64,000 nucleotides of DNA from an uncultured Commensalibacter sp. (GCA_946699565.1 CAMPDW010000003.1:86473-150472), one strand, 5' to 3'. Shown: positions 1 to 10,039, numbered from the stretch's first letter. The notes: generated by a model not told the origin, from the letters alone. A program made the numbers and translations.

Positions 1-167
1 AGATTTCAGTATTATAACCAACTTTATTTACATCACAATTATCAAATATTAAAATTATTTACTCTTTTTACAAGTAGGTATGATTAGTAAAATAATAAGA
101 CAATTTTATCTTTCCATGTTATAAACAAATAAAATTTATTTACCCTCTCATTATTAAAGGTTTTTTT

Positions 168-1121
168 ATGTCTTTTTATATTAAATCACTCAAATTTGCA
201 GCAGCACTTTTATTTTCATCAAGCCTCGTTACAACTACTGTAATGGCCGATGAACCAACAAAACAAGCTTCAACCACAACATCTTTAAGTCAAAATCAAA
301 CAAATTCAGTCAAAATTGATGATAACACTGTTTTAGCAACAGTAAATGGGGCAAACATTACATATCATGATGTACAAGATATGCTTAAAGTGGTCTCGAA
401 TCAATATAAAACCATTCCAACACCAGCCTTAAATTCAATAATTCTAGAACAATTAATTATTCAGAAAGCTATGCTACAAGCAGCTGAAAAAGAAAATTTA
501 CAAAATTCTCCTAATGTGCTGTTCCAATTTGATTTGATAAAAAAAGAAATTTTAAGTTCTGTTTTCAAACAAGAAGCATTAGATAAAGAATTAAAACAAA
601 ATCCTATTGATGATAAAACTCTTCAAACTTTTTATGACCAGCATTTTGTTAACGCACCTCCTGTAAAAGAGGCGCATATCCGCCATATTCTAGTAAAAAC
701 ACAAGCTGAGGCCATTAAAATTATCAATCAAATTCATGCTGGAAAAGATTTTGCCTTACTTGCAAAACAATATTCCACAGATAAAGATTCAGGTAATGAA
801 CATGGAGGAGATTTAGGTTGGGTCAAACAGAATTATCCTCTCGCTCCTGAAATTATTAATGCTGCTTTTTCATTAAAAGCAAATACAATAACCAACACAC
901 CTGTAAAAACTCAATTTGGTTGGCACGTTATTCAAGTTCTTGGATATAGAAACGCTTCTATTCCTCCCTACGATAAAGTTAAAGAAGCAATTCGTCAGCA
1001 TTTAATTGAACAGAGAATAAAAAATATTATTCAAAATTTAATTAAACAAAGCAAAATCACAAAAAATAATGATGCAATTCAGGCTTTGACTCAATTATCA
1101 GTTTCAAAAAAACAAAAATAA
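168..1121 (+). CDS. Periplasmic parvulin-type peptidyl-prolyl isomerase (SurA/PrsA-like)
   Basis: The 317-residue product starts with a signal peptide (basic residues, then a hydrophobic stretch to about residue 27, ending TVMADE). A parvulin rotamase domain lies at about residues 165-260, recognisable from HIRHILV, the GGDLGWV segment and the closing FGWHVIQV. The helical N-terminal part (about 45-150) resembles the SurA/PrsA chaperone module. Such proteins isomerise prolyl bonds in exported proteins and help outer-membrane protein folding in the periplasm. An AAAGG ribosome site precedes the ATG. In alphaproteobacteria a gene of this kind often lies just before argJ, as here. The family call is firm; the exact orthologue (surA, ppiD or prsA type) is not. 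Confidence 0.88.
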   Translation: MSFYIKSLKFAAALLFSSSLVTTTVMADEPTKQASTTTSLSQNQTNSVKIDDNTVLATVNGANITYHDVQDMLKVVSNQYKTIPTPALNSIILEQLIIQKAMLQAAEKENLQNSPNVLFQFDLIKKEILSSVFKQEALDKELKQNPIDDKTLQTFYDQHFVNAPPVKEAHIRHILVKTQAEAIKIINQIHAGKDFALLAKQYSTDKDSGNEHGGDLGWVKQNYPLAPEIINAAFSLKANTITNTPVKTQFGWHVIQVLGYRNASIPPYDKVKEAIRQHLIEQRIKNIIQNLIKQSKITKNNDAIQALTQLSVSKKQK

Positions 1122-1347
1122 TTTACCCATCATTAAAAAAAGGAAAACCATATTCTCTTCTTTAAAAATTATTTTAATTTAAAAATATATTGCTATTATT
1201 ACCTAATAATATTTATTTATTCTTGGAAAGAATATATGATTTTGCAAATTTTCCTATAAAAGAAAACTTGTAAAATCTTTTTTTTAATCAAATATAAAAT
1301 TTCAAATCCTTTGATATCAATAATCCATATTAAAGTGAGTTTGATAT

Positions 1348-2607
1348 ATGCATTTTTTAAAAGGTAATTTCATGTCAAGTTATCTCATTTCACCTCTTGC
1401 CGTTCCTTTCCCAAAACTTCCACCCGTTTCAGGTGTAAAATTAGCATCTATTGAAGCTGGATTACGATATTCTGGGCGTCTTGATTTAACCTTAATGGAA
1501 TTTACGGAATCTACAACCGTCGCTGGAGTATTCACAAAAAATAAATGTCCAGGCGCTCCTATTGATTGGTGCAGGAAAATTTTACCTCATGGTAAAGCAA
1601 AAGGCTTACTAGTCAACGCGGGAATAGCCAATGTTTTTACAGGTCAGGCTGGATTTAATGCAGTCACCTATTCTGCAGAAGCTGTTGCAAAAACCTTAAA
1701 TTGTCCACCCGAAGAAATTTATATCGCGTCTACAGGAGTTATTGGAGAGCAACTCCCTTACCAAAAAATTATTAATCATATTCCTGATCTTTATAAACAA
1801 CTTGATCCTAATCAATGGGAAAAAACTGCACAAGCAATTTTAACAACCGATACTTTTGCCAAAGGTTTCTCGCTTGAAACAGATATTGATAACGTTACCG
1901 TTATAATTCAAGGGATAGCCAAAGGCAGCGGTATGATTGCCCCAGATATGGCAACAATGCTTTGTTTTGTTACAACTGATGCCAAATTACCAGCTTCAGT
2001 TTTACAAAATTTATTAAATGAAAAAGTGAAAACAACCTTTAATTCTATTACAGTAGATTCTGATACATCTACTTCTGATACTCTTCTTTTATTTGCAACA
2101 GGACAGGCTTCCAATCCTGAAATATCAGATTTTAATGACCCTCGTTTGTATAATTTTGCCAATGCTCTAGAAAATGTTTTGAAAGAATTAGCTTTAATGG
2201 TTATCAAAGATGGTGAAGGGGTTACAAAACTGATTAAAATTGAAATTAAGGGAGCTATCAGCAATGAATCCGCTTTCAAGATTGGACAATCAATCGGTAA
2301 TTCCCCTTTGGTTAAAACTGCTGTTACTGGTGAAGATGCCAATTGGGGACGTGTTGTCATGGCAGTAGGTAAAGCAGGAGAACCTGCAGATCGTGACCGT
2401 TTATCAGTTGCAATTGGTGATATATGGGTTGCCAAACAGGGCGGAGTATTAATTAATTATGACAAGAAAAAAGTTAAACAACATATGAAAGAGCAAACTA
2501 TTAAAATTAAAGTTGACTTAAATTTAGGATCTGGACATGCAAAAATTTGGAGCTGCAATTTAACGCATGGTTATATAAAAATTAATGGTTCCTATTTACG
2601 TTCTTAA
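1348..2607 (+). CDS. argJ: Bifunctional ornithine acetyltransferase / N-acetylglutamate synthase
   Basis: ArgJ moves acetyl groups from N-acetylornithine to glutamate, which recycles acetyl in arginine biosynthesis; bifunctional forms also use acetyl-CoA. The autoproteolysis site is visible as the ATML motif at residues 202-205, where the precursor is cut before Thr203 to give alpha and beta chains and expose the catalytic Thr. Also visible are STGVIGEQ (about 128-135), the DSDTSTSDT segment and GEDANWGR. The C-terminus HGYIKINGSYLRS is typical of the family. Length is 419 residues from the first ATG, or 411 from the ATG at 1372 (MSSYLISPL), which has a weak AAAGGT upstream and gives the more usual length. 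I keep the longer frame but think 1372 is at least as likely. Confidence 0.95.
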   Translation: MHFLKGNFMSSYLISPLAVPFPKLPPVSGVKLASIEAGLRYSGRLDLTLMEFTESTTVAGVFTKNKCPGAPIDWCRKILPHGKAKGLLVNAGIANVFTGQAGFNAVTYSAEAVAKTLNCPPEEIYIASTGVIGEQLPYQKIINHIPDLYKQLDPNQWEKTAQAILTTDTFAKGFSLETDIDNVTVIIQGIAKGSGMIAPDMATMLCFVTTDAKLPASVLQNLLNEKVKTTFNSITVDSDTSTSDTLLLFATGQASNPEISDFNDPRLYNFANALENVLKELALMVIKDGEGVTKLIKIEIKGAISNESAFKIGQSIGNSPLVKTAVTGEDANWGRVVMAVGKAGEPADRDRLSVAIGDIWVAKQGGVLINYDKKKVKQHMKEQTIKIKVDLNLGSGHAKIWSCNLTHGYIKINGSYLRS

Positions 2608-2644
2608 TTCAGTTTAATTTTATAATGAATCGAACAATTCCTAT

Positions 2645-3853
2645 ATGAATACTCTCATTACATCTAATTTTACAGAAGAAGAAAAAATTAAGATACTTGC
2701 AAAATCTGCGTTTTTTAACCCCCCATCCTTAAAGCTATCGGATGGAAGGCAAGAACTTGTCGGACTTTCTCGAGAAGAATTAAAACAAGTATTATTAGAT
2801 ATAGGGGAAAAATCTTTTCGTACAAAACAATTATGGCATTGGATTTATCATAAAGGAGTCACTGATTTTTCTCAAATGAGTTCAATCAGCAAACCTTTAC
2901 AGGCTAAATTAGCTGAACATTGTGTTATCAGCCGACCAGAATTGGTTACACAACAGACATCAAAAGATAATACCAGAAAATTTCTTTTTCGTTTCAAAGA
3001 CCAACAAGAAGCCGAAACAGTTTATATCCCTGATCGTCGTAAAAATCGCGGCGCAGTTTGTATTTCCTCTCAAGTTGGATGCACCCTTTCCTGTCGTTTT
3101 TGTCATACTGGGACTCAAAATCTTGTGCGAAATCTTAGTGCAACTGAAATCGTTGGACAATTTATGGCGGCAAGAGATAGTTATAATGAGTGGCCAACCC
3201 CAACAGCTGGAAGACCTCGCTTTTTATCAACCATTGTTCTTATGGGAATGGGTGAACCCCTTTATAATTATGACAATGTTGCAAAAGCCATGCGTATAGT
3301 CATGGATGATGAAGGTATTGGTATTTCTCGTCGCAGAATCACTCTATCAACATCTGGTGTTATTCCCATGATGGATCAATGTGGTAGAGAATTAGCAATT
3401 AATCTTGCTATTTCTCTTCATGCCGTTAGGGATGATTTACGAAATGAGCTGGTCCCCTTAAACCGTAAATACCCTATTAAAGACGTACTAACAGCTTGCC
3501 GTCGCTATCCTGCAGCCAGCAATTCTCGCCGTATTACCTTTGAATATATTATGTTACGAGGAATTAATGATAGTGAAGCAGATGCTCGAGAACTAATACG
3601 TTTATTAAAAAACATTCATGCTAAAGTTAATTTAATTCCATTTAATTCATGGCCTGGAAGTGCTTATAAACCTTCTCGCACCGAGCAAGTTCAAAAATTT
3701 GCTGATATTATTATGCAAGCTGGTTATTCTTCACCAATACGAATCCCAAGAGGACGTGATATTCTTGCAGCATGTGGACAATTACGCACAGAAAATCAAA
3801 GAGCCAAAGCCTTTAGAAATTTAAAAGAAAACGAAACAATTTCCGACTTTTGA
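2645..3853 (+). CDS. rlmN: Dual-specificity 23S rRNA/tRNA adenine-C2 methyltransferase RlmN
   Basis: RlmN is a radical-SAM enzyme that methylates C2 of A2503 in 23S rRNA and A37 in some tRNAs. The 4Fe-4S cluster motif CxxxCxxC is at Cys146, Cys150 and Cys153 (GCTLSCRFCHTG). Other family signatures follow: VLMGMGEPLYNYDNV, TLSTSGVIPMM, ISLHAVRD, NLIPFNSWPGS and, near the end, RIPRGRDILAACGQL, whose Cys is the methyl-carrying residue. The 402-residue length is normal for the alphaproteobacterial form, which has a longer N-terminus than the E. coli enzyme. It lies 37 nt after argJ on the same strand, so co-transcription is plausible. Confidence 0.95.
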   Translation: MNTLITSNFTEEEKIKILAKSAFFNPPSLKLSDGRQELVGLSREELKQVLLDIGEKSFRTKQLWHWIYHKGVTDFSQMSSISKPLQAKLAEHCVISRPELVTQQTSKDNTRKFLFRFKDQQEAETVYIPDRRKNRGAVCISSQVGCTLSCRFCHTGTQNLVRNLSATEIVGQFMAARDSYNEWPTPTAGRPRFLSTIVLMGMGEPLYNYDNVAKAMRIVMDDEGIGISRRRITLSTSGVIPMMDQCGRELAINLAISLHAVRDDLRNELVPLNRKYPIKDVLTACRRYPAASNSRRITFEYIMLRGINDSEADARELIRLLKNIHAKVNLIPFNSWPGSAYKPSRTEQVQKFADIIMQAGYSSPIRIPRGRDILAACGQLRTENQRAKAFRNLKENETISDF

Positions 3854-3966
3854 TATTATTTTTTAAATTAAATAAAAATTGTAAAAATAGTTTATTCAAC
3901 CTTATTTCCACAATTTATCAATTTATATTAATAAATTACCGATAATTATAGACTTCAATTTTTTTA

Positions 3967-4941
3967 CTAAATATAAACTTCAGATGCCCCCCTTACATTG
4001 GTTATACTGGCCCAAATATCATTTAAAATTATGTATTACTTCATCGAACAATGTAATGAAAAGCCCCTTCTATCGCATTATCTAGCTGTATTTCATTACG
4101 AGGTCCAATAATTATGCTGTAATATCAGGTTAATATCTTAATTATACAAAGGCTAAATTGACAGGAATTATTTTAAATTCAGAAACAAGATTCTCATATT
4201 TTTCAAGTCAGGGTCTTAATTTTTTAATTAGTCTCTTTCCCTACTTTCTAAAACGTCGCTTATCATTTTTCTGTTTTGAAAATGCACTTCTAAGTAATCC
4301 ATCCGCCAATGGAGAATAAGGAATAAACCAAAAACCATTATACCAACAAGAAGAAAACACTTTAAAAATCAACCATATACTATGTCAAATTATAAAGACT
4401 TTGTTTGGAAACCAATTCGTAAAAGTGACATTCTTAAGCCAATTTCTGAATTGTAGTTATTTACCAGCCAAAAAATTACAACCTCCTATATAAAGGATTT
4501 TTCCCCTATTGAACCAGCAACTCCAATGTCTGTCATATTTCCTCCCATGAAATATTTTGATTAATATGATCAATTTTTCAACCTCGTAAACTGTATTCAC
4601 AAACTTTCCGAATATGAAATGCTGATATATGCTGGTCATTTGATCCATAGTACATAGGCTAATAAACTTTGATAGCCAAAACAATTTTATTTTATGACCT
4701 CTTTGTTCTAGCTATCGTACAATAAATTTATGCAGTAATATCATAACCTTTAGGAATAGATAAATATTAAGACCTCCCTCATAAACATAAACTACATCAA
4801 AAAAAATTATTCCAGCATCTATAGCTCTTTGTTCATAATTATGTTACTTGCTTTTTCATCCGTAACACTACCAAAATTTATAGTTCCAAGACATAAATTA
4901 CTGACTTTTAAACCTGTCCTTTCTAAATATCGATATCACAT
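3967..4941 (-). pseudogene. Decayed aldo-keto reductase
   Basis: Reading the minus strand in shifting frames recovers an aldo-keto reductase from end to end. At the 5' end, ATG at 4941 is followed at once by a TGA codon and then [28 protein letters not shown]. The middle (near 4457-4684) gives GKILYIGGCNFLAGK, the decayed form of GKVxYIGSSNFAGW. Near 4270-4360 is FWFIPYSPLADGLL. The end gives IIGPRNEIQLDNAIEGA and a TAG at 3967. Several stops and frameshifts interrupt it. The span is 975 nt, a full-length gene size. The LGTxNFG start differs from the LGCMSFG of the intact neighbour, so this is a different subfamily and not a recent duplicate. It fills nearly all of the 1.2-kb gap after rlmN. 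Confidence 0.85.
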
Positions 4942-5036
4942 GTTACCATTATCCTTATTAATTTTTTGTTAAATTTCAACATTTTATTAATCAGCATTCT
5001 TGATCATACATAGATATTAGAATTAAAAATATTGAT

Positions 5037-6062
5037 TTAAACTAGTGGTGGCGTAATCGCCATTGGCTTACTAGGTAATGGAGGAATAATCCCATTAACA
5101 GAATGAGGAATATAGGGAGCCTCAAGATTTTCAATCTCATTTTCTGTTAAAGAAAAATCAAGTGCCTTTATAGCCGTTGTCAAATGTTCAGCTTTTGTTA
5201 CCCCAATTATAGGTGCAGTTATGTATTTCTTTGATAATAACCAACTTAAGGCAACATACGCACGAGGAACATGATGCAAATTGGCAATCTTTGCAACAAC
5301 CTCCACGACTTTTCGATCCTGTTGTTCAGCATCCTGATACATTTTTAAAGCAAAAGCATCATTTTGAGTGCGTCGTGTAACTTTATCAAAGTCACGAGTT
5401 AATCGTCCCCTTGCCATTGGACTCCAAGGAATAACACCAATACCTTGATCCGCACAAAAAGGTAACATTTCCCGTTCCTCTTCCCGATAAAGCAAATTAT
5501 ATTGAGGTTGCATGGAAACAAAATGTGTCCACCCATTTTGCTGTGCAATATATTGCATTTTAACAAAGCGCCATGTTTCCATAGAGGATGCCCCAATATA
5601 GCGAACCTTACCTGATTTCACGATATCGTGTAATGCTTCCATCGTTTCCTCAATCGGGGTTCCATGGTCAAAACGGTGAATTTGGTATAGATCTACGTAA
5701 TCCATTCTTAAGCGTGATAAACTATCATCAATGGATTGAAAAAGAGCTTTACGGGATAGAAAGCCTGTATTCGGCGAATTCCGCCAAGGGAAAAAAGCCT
5801 TGGTCGCAACCACAATTTCATCTCTTCGTGCCATGTCTTTTAATGCACGACCTGTTATTTCCTCTGAACTACCTCCAGAATATATATTGGCCGTATCAAA
5901 AAAATTAATTCCTGCTTCAAGTGCCTGTCTAAAAAAAGGACGCGCAGCGGTTTCATCAATGGACCAAGCTTGTGGTAACTGATTAGGTTTGCCAAAACTC
6001 ATGCATCCCAAACATAAGCACGATACTTTAAGACCCGTACGACCTAAATTAACATATTTCAT
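5037..6062 (-). CDS. yajO: Aldo-keto reductase, YajO-like
   Basis: This is an NADPH-dependent (beta/alpha)8-barrel oxidoreductase. The catalytic tetrad is visible as Asp56 and Tyr61 (FFDTANIY), Lys88 (VVATKAF) and His129 (YQIHR). GRTGLKVSCLCLGCMSFG, SMQPQYNLLYREEEREML, IPWSPMARGRLTR and the cofactor-site APIIGVTK match the E. coli YajO subgroup closely. The frame extends to an ATG at 6080, but I prefer the ATG at 6062: GGAG sits six bases upstream and the protein then begins MKYVNLGRTG as in the family (341 residues). A divergent AraC-type regulator begins 175 bp away, the usual arrangement for regulated aldehyde reductases. The substrate cannot be read from sequence. Confidence 0.9.
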   Translation of the reverse strand: MKYVNLGRTGLKVSCLCLGCMSFGKPNQLPQAWSIDETAARPFFRQALEAGINFFDTANIYSGGSSEEITGRALKDMARRDEIVVATKAFFPWRNSPNTGFLSRKALFQSIDDSLSRLRMDYVDLYQIHRFDHGTPIEETMEALHDIVKSGKVRYIGASSMETWRFVKMQYIAQQNGWTHFVSMQPQYNLLYREEEREMLPFCADQGIGVIPWSPMARGRLTRDFDKVTRRTQNDAFALKMYQDAEQQDRKVVEVVAKIANLHHVPRAYVALSWLLSKKYITAPIIGVTKAEHLTTAIKALDFSLTENEIENLEAPYIPHSVNGIIPPLPSKPMAITPPLV

Positions 6063-6237
6063 TTTATTCTCCATTATCACTCTGGAATAACTATTTCAAA
6101 TTTTTCAATTACGTAGCAATCAATGAAATAATATAGTAAAATCTTCTCAATTAAATGCCATAATTAGCTTTAATTATTTTCTGATCCTCCAAAATTTATT
6201 TTTTTATCAATAAACACTTCGTTAATAAGTAAAATAA

Positions 6238-7155
6238 ATGAATTCAACATTTTTTACTCTACCATCAAACCGTCAAACAAAAATATTGAATAATCAATTA
6301 ATTAATATCCTTGATCGGTTAACGAAAACAGTGGGAACATATTCAACTCCAATTAAGGGTTTGAAACTTTTTAGACGAGAAACAGCGCGAAAAGCATGTG
6401 CATGTCTCTATAACCCGAGTATCGTGTGGGTATGTCAGGGAGTTAAACAAATGATCATTGACCAGAAGATCTTTAGATATGATGAGAATCATTTTTTAGC
6501 TTCATCCCTTGATCTTCCTGCCTTTAGTCAAATTCTTGAGGCAACACAGGAAAAACCTTGTCTTGGATTTTCTTTAAACTTAGAACGCAATATTATCGTC
6601 GAGTTAATTGCACAAATGGAATTTCCCAATCATAACCGAGACAAATCTTTTAGTGTTAAACTGTGCAATACAAACGAAACATTACTGAATACAATCAGCC
6701 GACTAATTTCTTTAATCAATGACCGAAAATTCATTCCTATATTGGCCCCTTTAATTATTAAAGAAATTCATTATATTATTTTTAATAAGTGAAGCCCTCC
6801 CTATTTTGTGGCAAATTGTGTCAACAGGTCATACAAATTTTCATATCAGAAAAGCGATAGAGTGTTAAAACAAAATTATGCTCAACCTTTGCACATAAGT
6901 TATCTCGCACGTGCTCTCCAAATGAATCCATCAAACCTGCACTATCATTTTAAGCAGCTCACTGGAAAAAGTCCATTACAATACCAAAAATGGTTACGCA
7001 TTAGTGAAGCAAAACGTTTAATGATTAATAATAATCTTAATGCTGCCACTGCATCCTATCAGGTTGGTTATAAAACCCCTTCACATTTCAACCATGATTA
7101 TAAAACAATTTTTGGTAAACCACCCAAACAAGATATACAAAATTTTTATCAATAA
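6238..7155 (+). pseudogene. AraC-family regulator with two compensating frameshifts
   Basis: The first part (to the TGA at 6790-6792) carries the AraC-type N-terminal domain (PF06719 type), ending APLIIKEIHYIIFNK. The same frame reopens and from about 6865 encodes an intact double helix-turn-helix: LKQNYAQPLHISYLARAL, then QYQKWLRISEAKRLM and FNHDYKTIFGKPP. Between them, the frame starting at 6788 reads SEALPILWQIVSTGHTNF then HIRKAIE, exactly the expected linker. So one extra base near 6784-6788 and one missing base near 6863-6865 shift and restore the frame around a 75-nt window. Family members of the YqhC type control a neighbouring aldo-keto reductase, as the divergent gene here suggests. 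It is either a young pseudogene or a pair of sequencing errors. Confidence 0.85.
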
Positions 7156-7339
7156 CGATCAGATTTTTTATCTAAGTTGAAAAACTTAACTTAATATCCC
7201 TTAAGCATATTATTTTATTGATTAAGAAAAATTGATAACTTTTAACACAAATTGGACAAACATTACTTGTTTACATGAAATCACAGAATATAATTATAAA
7301 ACTAAAAATTTTATTAATATTTTATATAAAGATTTAAAG

Positions 7340-8149
7340 ATGAATAAATTTAATAATACGAGAAATCAAGCCTATTTAGTTCACCAATTTAATAATTATC
7401 TTAAAAACAATTCTTTCTCAATTTTAGATGAAGATTCTCCTAGAACTTCAATACGAAAAAGCCCTAACACTATTCCCAAAAAAATTATGCTTTTTTGGCA
7501 TGATCAAAATCTTCCAGATGATGTTACTGAAAGTATTGAAAAAATCAAAAATTTTAATTCAGATTACATAGTGACACTTTTTAACGAAGAAACGGCTCAA
7601 AAATATATTCAACAAAATTATGATGAAAATTTATCTACCCTATTCATTAAACATTGTCCGCATATTATCATGAAAGCTGATTTATTCAGGATATGTTATT
7701 TACTTAAAGAAGGAGGAATATACGTTGATATTGATATTGATTGTTATGCAAGTTTAGATTCAATTTTTGAATATCAACAATTTTCATGTTTCTTTTTATA
7801 TGCTGAAGGAAATCCTTCATGTATTGAAAATGGATTTATTGCTTGTGAACCAAAAAGCTATGTCATTTCTTTCATATTAACTCAAATCACAGACCACCTT
7901 ACTAGAAAGCAAAATTTCACAAACATTTGGGAGCATACAGGACCTGGTGCTGTTACAATGGCCATTATGAAATTACTTTTCCAAGAAATTGCCCAAAATG
8001 GTAATTCCCTTCATTTAAAGTATTATTTATTATTAGGAAAAAACAACTTAATCAATAGAGCATATCATATTGCACCTCTGGAATATAAAAATACGCAGGA
8101 GGGAAATTGGAGGAATTATGTAATCCCTCAATCTATTTATAAAATATAA
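7340..8149 (+). CDS. DXD-type glycosyltransferase (Gly_transf_sug family)
   Basis: The product resembles capsule and lipopolysaccharide sugar transferases with a DXD motif (PF04488 type). IPKKIMLFWHDQNLP opens the fold, KADLFRICYLLKEGGIYVD is the diagnostic helix, and DIDIDC supplies the metal- and nucleotide-sugar-binding Asp residues. ENGFIACEP and TGPGAVT follow as in the family. The open frame extends to a TTG at 7232, but those 36 residues look unlike the family. I chose the ATG at 7340 (MNKFNNTRNQ, 269 residues), although its ribosome site is weak. It is a soluble cytoplasmic enzyme with unknown donor and acceptor, apparently a single-gene unit with no glycan genes directly beside it. 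Confidence 0.75.
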   Translation: MNKFNNTRNQAYLVHQFNNYLKNNSFSILDEDSPRTSIRKSPNTIPKKIMLFWHDQNLPDDVTESIEKIKNFNSDYIVTLFNEETAQKYIQQNYDENLSTLFIKHCPHIIMKADLFRICYLLKEGGIYVDIDIDCYASLDSIFEYQQFSCFFLYAEGNPSCIENGFIACEPKSYVISFILTQITDHLTRKQNFTNIWEHTGPGAVTMAIMKLLFQEIAQNGNSLHLKYYLLLGKNNLINRAYHIAPLEYKNTQEGNWRNYVIPQSIYKI

Positions 8150-8229
8150 TTTGGATAATATTACTGTTCGTCAACAATATAATGTCCTATTATAAAAACA
8201 CAAAATTTAAATTAAATAAAGTGCTTAAA

Positions 8230-8940
8230 ATGACCTTACGTTATAACGCTTATCAACAACCTGTTGGAGAGGCTTTACCTAATTGGAAAAAAGCAAAACA
8301 CCCCGACTCCAAAACAATAATAGGTCAATATTGTCAACTTGAACGAATAAATGTTAAAAATCATGCCTTGCAACTATATGATGCTTTTTTTAATCATTCA
8401 GACCCTAGTTTATGGACTTATCTTTTATCAGGTCCATTTAATAATTTTGAAGAGTATCGTGAATGGCTTAAAAAACTTGAGAATCTCAAAGATCCATTCC
8501 ATTACGCCATTATTAACAAACAAACACAACAAGCTATTGGTTCAGTTGCTTTAATGCGTATTGACACAACAAATGGTGTTATAGAAATAGGAAGCATAAT
8601 TTTTTCAAATCTTTTAAAACATACAAAAATGGCAACTGAAGCCATATTTCTTTTAATACAATATGCTTTTGAAACCTTGACTTATCGACGAATAGAATGG
8701 AAATGTGATTGTTTAAATTCCCCATCAAGAAAGGCTGCTTTACGTTATGGATTTACTTTTGAAGGAATCTTTCGTCAAGCCCTTGTGACGCATGAACGAA
8801 ACAGAGACACTGCATGGTATTCGATAATAGATCGCGAATATGAATCAATACGTCAGGGTTTTATTTCGTGGCTTGATCCTAATAATTTTAATAACAAAGA
8901 TATTCAAATAAAGACTTTACAAGAGTGCAGATTATCATAA
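8230..8940 (+). CDS. GNAT-family N-acetyltransferase
   Basis: This is a RimJ/RimL-like acyl-CoA transferase. I recognise a family whose members start with a QPVGEALPNW motif, then IIGQYCQLERINV, and share YAIINKQTQQAIGSVALM, GVIEIGSIIFS, the coenzyme A-binding strand-helix TEAIFLLIQYAFETL, YRRIEWKCDCLNSPSRKAA, YGFTFEGIFRQ, and NRDTAWYSIIDREY. The frame could begin at 8182, but the ATG at 8230 (MTLRYNAYQQP, 236 residues) places the QPVG motif at the family's usual distance from the N-terminus. The substrate is unknown; such proteins acetylate peptides, antibiotics or metabolites. Confidence 0.85.
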   Translation: MTLRYNAYQQPVGEALPNWKKAKHPDSKTIIGQYCQLERINVKNHALQLYDAFFNHSDPSLWTYLLSGPFNNFEEYREWLKKLENLKDPFHYAIINKQTQQAIGSVALMRIDTTNGVIEIGSIIFSNLLKHTKMATEAIFLLIQYAFETLTYRRIEWKCDCLNSPSRKAALRYGFTFEGIFRQALVTHERNRDTAWYSIIDREYESIRQGFISWLDPNNFNNKDIQIKTLQECRLS

Positions 8941-9080
8941 AAATAATTCAATTTAGAAACCTACATAAGTCTAATTTTATCAATTCATAAAAAATAAAAA
9001 TTGACTCAAAAAAACCACAGTTAACTTTTATTTTACCTCTAATTGACAAAGAACCACTTTAATATAATGAAATATTAACG

Positions 9081-9962
9081 ATGATTGTAAATCCAAGACG
9101 AGGTCTACTGTTTTTAATTCAAACAAGCATTAAACCATTAATGATTCTTTTTATATGGGACATGCTTGTCGTTATTGGGTATAAAATTTTTAATCTTCAC
9201 TGGTTTGACCAATCAGCCTTACCAACCGCGCTAATTGGTTCTGTATTAGTTTTATTTATGAATTTTAGAAATAATACAGCGTATAATCGATGGTGGGAGG
9301 CACGCATACATTGGGGATCAATCACGAATAACTGCCGTTCATTTGCCAGACAATGTATGAGTATTCTTAAAAGCAAACCCGAGCTTATTTACACGATGGC
9401 AGGATATGCCTATAGTTTATCATACCATTTAAGAGGAAAAGATTCTTTATCAAGTTATAATGTAAGAAAAATTCTTCCTTCTCCAATTCAAAGTTACATT
9501 AAGAATCAACGTAACCAACCTAATGGCATTCTTGTACAAATTGGAATAATGGTTACCCAAATAAGTCAACAAAAACATATTGATGGTGCCCTTCATTCAC
9601 AAATTGATCGTATTCTTTCTGATCTTGCCAATGCTCAAGGAGCACTTGAAAGAATTAAAAATACACCCCTTTCAATTCAGTTTTCCACCCTTCCTCGATT
9701 ACTTAGTGAGATTATTTGTATCATATTACCTTTTTCCATGGTAGATACGCTTGGATGGATTACTCCTTTAGGATCAGCCCTAGTAGGTTTTTTATTTTTA
9801 GCATTAGATAGAATTGGCAACGATTTACAAAATCCCTTTGATGAAAGCCCGCATTCTTTACCAATGCTCTCGATGGCACGCAGCATTGAAATTGATCTTT
9901 TAGAACAAATTAACCATGAATCGCAACGTCCCATCCCGTCTATTAATGGAATTCAATGGTAA
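9081..9962 (+). CDS. Bestrophin-like (UPF0187/YneE) membrane channel protein
   Basis: This 293-residue membrane protein belongs to the prokaryotic bestrophin family. Hydrophobic segments lie at about residues 17-35, 45-60, 205-225 and 230-245. The conserved signature FRNNTAYNRWWEAR and the following WGSITNNCRSFARQ are unmistakable, as is NDLQNPFDESPHSLPM near the C-terminus, the equivalent of the cytosolic neck region. Bacterial bestrophins form pentameric ion channels; a characterised Klebsiella homologue conducts cations. Selectivity here cannot be predicted. It stands alone, 140 nt after the GNAT gene and 77 nt before carD. Confidence 0.85.
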   Translation: MIVNPRRGLLFLIQTSIKPLMILFIWDMLVVIGYKIFNLHWFDQSALPTALIGSVLVLFMNFRNNTAYNRWWEARIHWGSITNNCRSFARQCMSILKSKPELIYTMAGYAYSLSYHLRGKDSLSSYNVRKILPSPIQSYIKNQRNQPNGILVQIGIMVTQISQQKHIDGALHSQIDRILSDLANAQGALERIKNTPLSIQFSTLPRLLSEIICIILPFSMVDTLGWITPLGSALVGFLFLALDRIGNDLQNPFDESPHSLPMLSMARSIEIDLLEQINHESQRPIPSINGIQW

Positions 9963-10039
9963 TTAATTCCTTTTTATTTTTATCATTTCTTTATAAATAA
10001 TTAATGACAATTCAACTTGTATATGATATCATTAACTAA

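Noticed and set aside
1908-2435. A 175-codon minus-strand open frame inside argJ
   Set aside because: It lies wholly within the conserved argJ frame, shows no recognisable domain and is explained by argJ codon pattern.
9043-9068. TTGACA and TATAAT upstream of the bestrophin-like gene
   Set aside because: The spacing is 14 nt, shorter than the working range of 16-18, and the TATAAT is only 12 nt from the start codon.
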